From NCBI GenBank assembly GCA_019105125.1, contig JAHRWO010000201.1, forward strand, positions 1 through 5,044: a DNA stretch of 5,044 bases, written 5' to 3'. Below, one piece after another: positions 1 to 5,044 of the stretch. Under the pieces are notes generated by a model. The model searched no databases, was not told the DNA's origin, and saw nothing but the letters and a program-made list of their open reading frames with translations. How positions within the stretch are numbered: position 1 is the first letter of the stretch; every line of letters starts with the position of its first letter. This DNA is from Flavobacterium sp. (lineage in GTDB: Bacteria; Bacteroidota; Bacteroidia; Flavobacteriales; Flavobacteriaceae). The position numbers and the translations under genes were made by a program.

Positions 1-1022
1 ACTAAAATATCACCTACTAACTTGTATGACGCTTTAATATTTGGATAAACAAAGATTTTACCATCACTTTCTCCGTTGATTTTTGCTGTTGCATAATATA
101 CTCCAGCTCCAATTTGAACCGATAAATCATCTTGTTGGTACAAAATACTTGGTTTTGTTCCTGCGATAATAGTACTGTATTTTAATTCCGAATCTACGTC
201 GTACATTCTTTCAAAACTTCCTCCCACATAATCCACTACGAAATCAGCTTTTATTTTTTGATTCATTACATCGAAATCAAAATTTGGCTTGATGAAAAAT
301 CGATTTTCTCCCGAATCCAATCCATCAGAAAAACGTTTGAATTGCATGCTTGCATCATTAAAAATTCCGTCTTTGAAACTCATTTTTCCACCAAGAGCAA
401 TCGTATTGTATGTTTGTTTGGAGTCGATTCCTGCAATTGTAGCGTCATCAAAAACAATAGATTCTGTAGGTAAACCGTACCAATTGTAAATTTGGTTTTT
501 TATGCCTAAATCTACATTCCAACTCATGTCGCGTTCACGAACTCCGTATGTAACATCTAAACTGGTGTTGTAGAATTTATCATCTAAAACCAAACCATCA
601 ATTCCGCCTTGAGAAGACAAATGGCGTAACATTCCGCCTACATAATTACTTCGGCTTAAGTTTTGCGTAATGAACAATTCCGCATTTATGGTTGGATAAT
701 TTCCAAAACCTAAAGTAGCGTAATTGTTGTATAGTTTTTCTTTTTCGGTTTTATCCACTCCTGCAGCTTTTCCTTTTGCTGGCGTAAATGTTGATGCTAC
801 AGGAAATGAGAAGATGTTATACTGAATAGGTTCTTTTTTTTGCTCTTCTTCATCTTCTAAAACAGGCGTTTCTTTTACTTTGAAAGCATCTGAAATAGTT
901 GGCGTGTATGGTTTTACAATGTTTACCACTTCCGAACCAATATTTTCATCTTTTACTTGGGCAAAAGAAAATTGGATTCCGAATACAACTAAAACTAAGG
1001 CGATTATATTTAATTTCTTCAT
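1..1022 (-). CDS. Outer-membrane beta-barrel protein, TonB-dependent receptor-like, N-terminal part (3' end outside window)
   Basis: An open frame of 340 codons starts with ATG at 1022 and reads leftwards off the window edge without a stop. Residues 1-21 form a signal peptide: Lys-Lys, a hydrophobic core, then FSFA before Gln22. The mature start is a non-barrel tail of about 75 residues with the stretch VKPYTPTISDAFKVKETP (residues 36-53) and a charged EDEEEQKKE run (56-64). From about residue 98 the sequence alternates in the manner of outer-membrane strands, rich in Gly, Tyr, Asn and Phe, with turns such as WYGLP (181-185) and VDYVGGSF (263-270). No plug-domain motif is visible in residues 22-340, where a true TonB-dependent receptor would carry it. 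From recall, flavobacterial homologues are labelled TonB-dependent receptor, a name I would treat with caution. It lies 66 bases after the TPR gene with no clear promoter of its own, so cotranscription is likely. The localisation is well supported; the function is unknown. Confidence 0.85.
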   Translation of the reverse strand, partial: MKKLNIIALVLVVFGIQFSFAQVKDENIGSEVVNIVKPYTPTISDAFKVKETPVLEDEEEQKKEPIQYNIFSFPVASTFTPAKGKAAGVDKTEKEKLYNNYATLGFGNYPTINAELFITQNLSRSNYVGGMLRHLSSQGGIDGLVLDDKFYNTSLDVTYGVRERDMSWNVDLGIKNQIYNWYGLPTESIVFDDATIAGIDSKQTYNTIALGGKMSFKDGIFNDASMQFKRFSDGLDSGENRFFIKPNFDFDVMNQKIKADFVVDYVGGSFERMYDVDSELKYSTIIAGTKPSILYQQDDLSVQIGAGVYYATAKINGESDGKIFVYPNIKASYKLVGDIL

Positions 1023-1047
1023 GTTCTATATTTTTAAATGAGATGCT

Positions 1048-1073
1048 AGATACTGAAACGAATTCAGTATGAC
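1048..1073. repeat. Palindromic intergenic element (possible REP-like repeat)
   Basis: A perfect 8-base inverted repeat, ATACTGAA (1050-1057) and TTCAGTAT (1063-1070), encloses the 5-base loop ACGAA. It is flanked by AGAT on the left and ATGAC on the right. The overall form, AGAT-N-CTGAA-loop-TTCAG-N-ATGAC, resembles short palindromes that I recall scattered between genes in Flavobacterium and relatives; this is memory, not a search. It sits in the gap between two co-directional genes, so the transcript would carry a hairpin between the two coding regions. It has no U-tract and is not GC-rich, so it is not a convincing terminator. Confidence 0.6.
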
Positions 1074-1088
1074 AATTATCTTATTTTA

Positions 1089-4000
1089 TTAGTTTGTGAT
1101 TGATGAATTACGTTTAGCTTCTTCTCCTTTGATGAAATCCAGTTCTTTTTGTGCTTCTTCGATTACATCTGTGTATTCTTTGAAGTTTTCAATTACACTT
1201 TCTAAAATATATGTTGCTTGGAAACTATCTTTTAAACCGTAGAAGTTTTTCGCCATAATTACTAAACTCTTCGCTCCGTAATATTTATAACCTGAATAAT
1301 CTTTAGCGATTTTTTGTACCACAACATTTGATGGTTCAAACTTGCCTTCTTTATTTTTGAAATACGCATCGTAATACAAAGCTTCGGCAGCTAATTCTCC
1401 TTTTGCGATTTTTTGTAATTTAGCATACGCTTCTTTCGCTTTAGCTTCATCATTCGTTTTAATAGCCGAACGTGCTACAATAATTTGAGCATCACTTTTA
1501 ATTCTGTCGTCGATTTTGTCGTTTTTCAACACTTTATCGGCATACACAACTGCATTAGTGAAATCTTGTTTTTCATAATACGATTTCATTAAATTAGATT
1601 GCGCATACGTTATGTTTTGCGGAAAATCAGCTTCGGATTCTAAACGTTTTAAAACCGGGATAGCGCTATCATAATTCTTAGCTTTCAAATGCACTTGACA
1701 CAAACGCGCTAAGGCTTGCTCCGTGAATTCATTTCTTGGTTTTGCAACTACAAACTCATAATGTTTTACTGAATTGGCTTCTAAATTATCTGCAAAATAC
1801 AATTGTGCTAAGTAGAAATTTGCTTTCAACGCATGTAATCCATTTGGAAATTTGCTTACATAACTTGAAAATCCTGAAATCGCTTGTTTGTTATTGTTTT
1901 GTAAATATTGTTTTTCAGCTGATTCGTAAGTATCATTATCTAAATCCGCATCTGAAACTTCTACAAACGATAAGGTTTTTACCCAAGCCGCATATTCATC
2001 TACTTGACCTTTATCTACATAAATCAAACGCGCGGTTGAAACGGCTTCAATAGATTCTGGTGAATTTGGATATTCAGCTACTACCTTTTTGAATTTCGTT
2101 AACGCTAAATCTTCTTTGTTCGAATTATAGTAAATCAAACCTTGTTTTAAAATGGCTTTTGCTACATAGGAACTCGATTTGTATCCATTGATTAATCTAT
2201 CGTAAGTTGTAATTCCTTTTTCATTTTGGTTTTGATTCACGTAAGTATTTCCTAATTCATACAACGCATCATCAGCATATTGTGAATTTGGAAACGTTTT
2301 TGAGAATTTCTCTAAATCTTCAATTTTACGATCAGGTTTGCTTACAAATCCGTAACTAATTCCTTTTTGGAACGCTGCATAATCGGCATCCACACTTTTC
2401 ATATCGATAGCTTTGTTGTACGCATCCATAGCTGGCCAATATTTTGCTGCCATGAAATTACAATCACCTAATCTCAAATATGCATCGGTTAAACGAACTC
2501 TATCATCTTTGGAAGATTTGGTGTAAGCATCAAAATATTGAATTGCATTTTCATATTCTTTCAACTTGAAATACGAATACGCTAAGTTGTAATTTGCATT
2601 AGCAAACTCAGGCGTATTTGAAGCTTCAGCCGAATTTAAAAACTGTTTGAAACTCAATTTTGCTTCTTCAAATTGGTCTAGATTGTATTCGGTTTCGGCT
2701 TTCCAAAAAGTAGCTCTTGCTGTGAATTTTGCATCTTTATTTTCGGCTAACGATTTTTTAAATAAGGCATAAGCACCTTTGTAATCGCCATCGGTATACA
2801 ATTCTAAACCTCTGTAAAACGTTACTTTTTGATACGCTAATTTGTTTTCTGGAGATTTGTTTTTCTCCAATAAAACCAACGCTTCTTTATAATTTTTCGA
2901 AGTGATATACGAACTAATTAACAAGGTATTAATTTCCGATTTATACGGAGTATTTGGATATTTGGCCAAATACGCATTCATTACTTCCGGTACCGATTTG
3001 TATGGATTTCCGATTTCGTAACTTAATTTGGCATAATTCAAATACGCATCTTCTTGAATTTTCAAATCAAATTCCATTTCAGAAGCCGTTTTGAAAGCGT
3101 TTAAAGCTTGTTGCTTTTTATCGGTTTTTAAATAACTTTCTGCTAAATGATAATAGGCATTTTGAGCTACCGCATCATTTCCATCAATGATTTTATTAAA
3201 TTGCGAAATTGCGTTTTCGTAATCCTTTTGTTGGTAATACGTGTAACCTAATTGATAAAAATCAGTGTTATTCCATTTTCCTTTTTTACCATTATAAGCC
3301 AATAAATAAGGAAGTGCTTTGTCGTATTGTTTTAGGTTGAAATAACTTTCTCCTATGATTTTCGACAATTCACTTTTTTCTTCTCCTTTCGATTTTGGCA
3401 TTTGTTCTAAACCTAAATCGATAGCCTTTTGGAAATTCCCAAGCTTGAAATTCATATCGGCTTGAAAATAACCCATTTTTTCTTTGTATTTGTCTTGGTC
3501 TGAAACTTGTTCGAAATATTGATTTGCGCTTTTGTAATCATCGGTTTCATAAGACATGTAACCTAAATAGTATTTCGCCTGACTTCCAAAAGTCTTAGAA
3601 TTCACTACTTGGTTGAAGTATTTTGTAGCTTCTTTGGTGTTTTTAGCTGTGAAATAAGCATATCCTTTTTGGAAATTATACTTTTCTCTTTCGGCTAGCG
3701 ACATATTATTCGAATCTGCTTTATCGAACCATTCTAATGATTTTGGATAATTTCCTTGGTCAAAATAGTAATGTGCTACTTCAATATACGCTTGATTGGT
3801 TTTTGTACTCATTGGATAATCTTCTACAAAACTTTCTACCAAAACATCAGCTCCCATTTGATCCAAACGAATCGCACAATTGGCAATATAGTAAGCACAA
3901 TCCGATGCTACTTCCATATTATCGGTTTTCGATTTTACTTTGTCGAATAGAATTTGGGCTGCTTGATACTGTTTGTCTTTGTACAATTCTACCGCGCGAT

Positions 4001-4100
4001 TAAACTCAGTTAATTCGTGGGTATAAACAGAAGTTTGTTGGGCTAAAAGTGTTCCCGAAAAGAACACTACTAAAAAAGAAAGTTTTAAATACTTGATCAT
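1089..4100 (-). CDS. Large secreted tetratricopeptide-repeat protein (YbgF/BamD-like TPRs), 1003 aa
   Basis: The product starts with a signal peptide (residues 1-20, core LSFLVVFFSGTLLA, predicted cut before Gln21). No cysteine stands at the cut site, so it should be a soluble periplasmic protein rather than a lipoprotein. Almost all of the rest is helical TPR units. Repeats of the form 'A..YY..A..Y...G.Y..A...F' recur from about residue 32 to 970, for example around 104-126, 171-197, 281-303, 313-337, 502-524, 612-634 and 765-785. Many are preceded by a [F/Y]PN-type linker (YPNTPYKSE at 381, FPNSQYADD at 603, YPNSPES at 677, FPNGLHA at 751), as in YbgF- and BamD-like TPRs. There is no transmembrane segment after the signal, no enzymatic domain and no type IX secretion C-terminal domain. 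TPR solenoids bind proteins, so a scaffold or assembly role is likely. The downstream barrel gene suggests an outer-membrane partner. The exact role is unknown. Confidence 0.93.
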   Translation of the reverse strand: MIKYLKLSFLVVFFSGTLLAQQTSVYTHELTEFNRAVELYKDKQYQAAQILFDKVKSKTDNMEVASDCAYYIANCAIRLDQMGADVLVESFVEDYPMSTKTNQAYIEVAHYYFDQGNYPKSLEWFDKADSNNMSLAEREKYNFQKGYAYFTAKNTKEATKYFNQVVNSKTFGSQAKYYLGYMSYETDDYKSANQYFEQVSDQDKYKEKMGYFQADMNFKLGNFQKAIDLGLEQMPKSKGEEKSELSKIIGESYFNLKQYDKALPYLLAYNGKKGKWNNTDFYQLGYTYYQQKDYENAISQFNKIIDGNDAVAQNAYYHLAESYLKTDKKQQALNAFKTASEMEFDLKIQEDAYLNYAKLSYEIGNPYKSVPEVMNAYLAKYPNTPYKSEINTLLISSYITSKNYKEALVLLEKNKSPENKLAYQKVTFYRGLELYTDGDYKGAYALFKKSLAENKDAKFTARATFWKAETEYNLDQFEEAKLSFKQFLNSAEASNTPEFANANYNLAYSYFKLKEYENAIQYFDAYTKSSKDDRVRLTDAYLRLGDCNFMAAKYWPAMDAYNKAIDMKSVDADYAAFQKGISYGFVSKPDRKIEDLEKFSKTFPNSQYADDALYELGNTYVNQNQNEKGITTYDRLINGYKSSSYVAKAILKQGLIYYNSNKEDLALTKFKKVVAEYPNSPESIEAVSTARLIYVDKGQVDEYAAWVKTLSFVEVSDADLDNDTYESAEKQYLQNNNKQAISGFSSYVSKFPNGLHALKANFYLAQLYFADNLEANSVKHYEFVVAKPRNEFTEQALARLCQVHLKAKNYDSAIPVLKRLESEADFPQNITYAQSNLMKSYYEKQDFTNAVVYADKVLKNDKIDDRIKSDAQIIVARSAIKTNDEAKAKEAYAKLQKIAKGELAAEALYYDAYFKNKEGKFEPSNVVVQKIAKDYSGYKYYGAKSLVIMAKNFYGLKDSFQATYILESVIENFKEYTDVIEEAQKELDFIKGEEAKRNSSITN

Positions 4101-4122
4101 ACGATTCGTTATTTATAAGTTC

Positions 4123-4130
4123 CAAATATA
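4123..4130 (-). promoter_or_regulatory. -7 promoter box for the TPR-barrel gene pair
   Basis: Read on the minus strand this is TATATTTG, an exact match to the Bacteroidota housekeeping -7 consensus TANNTTTG. Transcription would start near 4117, giving a leader of roughly 17 bases before the ATG at 4100. The -33 region is poor: about 20 bases upstream there is only TTCG (4154-4151) instead of TTTG. The weak -33 match may mean that an activator helps, or only that the -33 box is loosely conserved in this phylum. Confidence 0.6.
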
Positions 4131-4151
4131 AGGCTTATTGTAAGTATTAAC

Positions 4152-4159
4152 GAAGCTTC
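4152..4159. repeat. 8-base palindrome GAAGCTTC over the -33 region
   Basis: GAAGCTTC is perfectly self-complementary. It lies 22-29 bases upstream of the -7 box of the TPR gene and so overlaps the place of its -33 element. It is short enough to be chance; its position is the only reason to list it as a possible protein-binding site. Confidence 0.25.
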
Positions 4160-4169
4160 TTAACATATT

Positions 4170-4179
4170 ATTGTACAAT
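4170..4179. repeat. 10-base palindrome ATTGTACAAT (possible operator)
   Basis: ATTGTACAAT is a perfect 10-base palindrome in the middle of the divergent spacer. It lies about 40-49 bases upstream of the -7 box of the TPR gene, centred near -57 from the inferred start point, where dimeric activators often bind. No specific regulator family is recognised. Confidence 0.3.
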
Positions 4180-4191
4180 TTTTGAACATAG

Positions 4192-4234
4192 TTTTTAACC
4201 AAATACAATAATTTTTATCTAATTTGGTTTAAAA
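4192..4234. repeat. Imperfect inverted repeat upstream of ftsE
   Basis: AACCAAAT (4197-4204) and ATTTGGTT (4222-4229) are perfect inverted copies separated by 17 bases. After one T-T mismatch, the pairing continues outward with TTTT (4192-4195) against AAAA (4231-4234), giving 12 of 13 pairs. The half-sites are 25 bases apart centre to centre. It could be a two-site operator or, if transcribed, a weak AT-rich hairpin. It ends 54 bases before the ftsE start codon. Confidence 0.4.
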
Positions 4235-4235
4235 T

Positions 4236-4272
4236 TTTGAATCGGAAGTTTAAGTTATTACTTTTACATTTT
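4236..4272 (+). promoter_or_regulatory. Weak candidate promoter for ftsE
   Basis: TTTG (4236-4239) and TACATTTT (4265-4272, seven of eight positions in TANNTTTG with only the final G missing) resemble Bacteroidota -33 and -7 boxes. The 25-base spacing is a little long compared with the usual figure of about 17-23. Transcription would start about ten bases before the ATG at 4289. Other near-matches lie nearby, such as TAATTTG at 4220-4226, so the choice is uncertain. Confidence 0.25.
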
Positions 4273-4288
4273 AAAATCCAATTTATAT

Positions 4289-4972
4289 ATGTCGCAATCA
4301 GTTCTATCCTTAAAAAATGTAACGATTTATCAAGATAAAAATCCAGTTTTAACCGATGTAAATATCGATGTAAAACACGGCGAGTTTATTTACTTAATTG
4401 GTAGAACAGGTTCAGGTAAAAGTAGTTTTTTAAAAACACTTTATGCTGATTTGGCTTTGACAGATGGTGAGGGAAGCATTGTAGATTATGATTTAAAAAC
4501 CTTAAAAGAAAGCGACATTCCATACTTGAGAAGAAAGTTAGGAGTCGTTTTCCAAGACTTTAAATTACTTTCTGACAGAAGCGTAAAAGAAAATCTTTTA
4601 TTTGTTTTGAAAGCAACAGGCTGGTCAGAACAAGAAGAAATGGAGGTTAAAATTGAAGAAGTTCTAGATAAAGTAGGCATGAAAGGTTTTGCTTTCAAAA
4701 TGCCACACCAACTTTCAGGTGGAGAACAACAACGTGTAGGAATTGCTAGAGCTTTATTAAATGACCCAGAAATCATTTTAGCAGACGAACCAACAGGAAA
4801 CCTTGACCCACAAACCAGTGTTGAAGTTATGGAAGTACTTAGAAAAATCAACGCAAACGGAAAAACCATTTTAATGGCGACTCACGATTACGCCTTAGTT
4901 TTAAAATATCCTACTAAAACATTAAAGTTTGAAGGTGGAAAAATGTTTGAAGTAGTTCAAAGAACGGTGTAA
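4289..4972 (+). CDS. ftsE: Cell division ABC transporter ATP-binding protein FtsE
   Basis: This 227-residue ABC ATPase has every catalytic element: Walker A GRTGSGKSS (38-46, Lys44), Q-loop Gln89 in FQDFKLL, signature LSGGEQQRV (142-150), Walker B IILADEP with catalytic Glu167, D-loop NLDP (171-174) and switch His199. The FQDFKLLSDRSVKENL stretch after the Q-loop, the DEPTGNLDP segment and the length fit FtsE better than other members of the MacB/LolD/FtsE group, which remain the main alternatives. FtsE acts on the cytoplasmic side of the inner membrane with the membrane protein FtsX. In other bacteria, ATP hydrolysis by the pair activates periplasmic peptidoglycan hydrolases during division or elongation. 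No ftsX follows; the next gene is a glycosyltransferase beginning at the base after the TAA stop. The ATG at 4289 places the first beta strand at the usual distance from the N-terminus. Confidence 0.9.
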   Translation: MSQSVLSLKNVTIYQDKNPVLTDVNIDVKHGEFIYLIGRTGSGKSSFLKTLYADLALTDGEGSIVDYDLKTLKESDIPYLRRKLGVVFQDFKLLSDRSVKENLLFVLKATGWSEQEEMEVKIEEVLDKVGMKGFAFKMPHQLSGGEQQRVGIARALLNDPEIILADEPTGNLDPQTSVEVMEVLRKINANGKTILMATHDYALVLKYPTKTLKFEGGKMFEVVQRTV

Positions 4973-5044
4973 ATGCTATCCATTTTAATTCCTACATACA
5001 ATTACAATGTATATTCATTAGTTACGGAATTAAAAAGTCAGGCT
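4973..5044 (+). CDS. Family 2 glycosyltransferase, N-terminal fragment (3' end outside window)
   Basis: Twenty-four codons are present, starting MLSILIPTYNYNVYSLV and continuing to the window edge. The opening 'SILIPTYN' is the typical first beta strand and nucleotide-sugar-binding turn of GT-A fold, family 2 glycosyltransferases, and the following 'V..LV.EL..Q' helix also fits. The ATG begins at the base directly after the ftsE TAA stop, so the gene is probably translated from the same mRNA by coupling. Such enzymes add sugars to polysaccharides, lipids or proteins at the cytoplasmic face of the inner membrane. The donor and acceptor cannot be told from this fragment. Confidence 0.8.
   Translation, partial: MLSILIPTYNYNVYSLVTELKSQA

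Larger units (their letters stand above)
4101..4288. other. Divergent intergenic regulatory region
   Basis: This 188-base spacer separates the start codons of the minus-strand TPR gene and the plus-strand ftsE gene, so it must hold the start signals for both unless transcription reads through from elsewhere. It is very AT-rich and I see no small gene or RNA gene in it. It contains a strong -7 box for the TPR gene, a weak promoter candidate for ftsE, and three inverted repeats, described separately. No Shine-Dalgarno sequence precedes either start codon, as is usual in Bacteroidota. Confidence 0.8.

Noticed and set aside
258..489. Two overlapping plus-strand open frames of 71 and 66 codons
   Set aside because: They lie antisense within the barrel gene, whose frame runs unbroken through the region with outer-membrane composition. 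Their translations show no domain or sensible composition.
1050..1070. The intergenic palindrome as a rho-independent terminator
   Set aside because: The stem is only 8 base pairs with few G-C pairs, and no T-tract follows in the direction of transcription; the gene after it has no visible promoter of its own.
1736..2053. A 105-codon plus-strand open frame
   Set aside because: It is antisense to the TPR gene, and its Leu-, His- and Asn-rich translation is what the complement of TPR codons gives.
3737..4003. Plus-strand open frames of 88 and 64 codons
   Set aside because: Both are antisense to the first TPR repeats and signal-proximal region of the 1003-residue protein, and they resemble no known family.
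1089..4100. The TPR protein as SprE/PorW, the gliding and type IX secretion TPR protein
   Set aside because: SprE/PorW is a lipoprotein. This protein has a plain signal peptide ending LLA before Gln-Gln, with no lipobox cysteine, and no type IX secretion gene is next to it.
1089..4100. The TPR protein as BamD or YbgF (CpoB)
   Set aside because: The repeats resemble those families, but at 1003 residues it is roughly four times their length and lacks the BamD lipobox, so only a repeat-type resemblance is claimed.
4486..4869. A 127-codon minus-strand open frame
   Set aside because: It is the antisense shadow of ftsE, which has a full set of ABC ATPase motifs over the same bases.
4289..4972. 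The ABC ATPase as LolD or MacB
   Set aside because: The group is closely related, but the FQDFKLL...V.ENL stretch and the 227-residue length fit FtsE best, and no LolC/E- or MacB-type permease is adjacent.

Overview
The window looks like a piece of a low-GC Bacteroidota chromosome, most likely a member of the Flavobacteriaceae close to Flavobacterium. The clues are AT-rich DNA with AT-rich third codon positions, signal peptides of the type 'MKK...AQ', no clear Shine-Dalgarno sequences before the genes, a perfect match to the Bacteroidota -7 promoter box (TANNTTTG), and proteins that read like flavobacterial envelope proteins. The genus is an inference from style and recall; no marker gene is present.

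Layout. The minus strand carries two co-directional genes read leftwards. The first (1089-4100) encodes a secreted 1003-residue tetratricopeptide-repeat protein. After a 66-base gap it is followed by the first 340 codons of an outer-membrane beta-barrel protein (1-1022), which runs off the left edge. Genomes often label that kind of protein 'TonB-dependent receptor', although no plug domain can be seen in the part present. The gap holds a palindromic element (about 1048-1073) that resembles dispersed flavobacterial intergenic repeats. The plus strand carries an FtsE-type ABC ATPase (4289-4972), whose stop codon directly abuts the start of a family 2 glycosyltransferase (4973-5044) that runs off the right edge. 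The two gene pairs diverge from a 188-base spacer (4101-4288). This spacer holds a good -7 box for the TPR gene, a weak candidate promoter for ftsE, and three inverted repeats.

How the genes work together. The TPR protein and the barrel are probably cotranscribed and both exported, so a periplasmic scaffold acting with an outer-membrane partner is a reasonable hypothesis. FtsE is expected to work at the inner membrane with FtsX, which is not in this window, to control peptidoglycan hydrolysis during growth and division. The glycosyltransferase is translationally linked to FtsE, but its substrate cannot be told from 24 residues. I see no mobile element, CRISPR array, RNA gene or defence system. 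The window looks like ordinary core-genome envelope biology, with a few regulatory and repeat structures and one poorly characterised TPR-barrel pair worth a second look.
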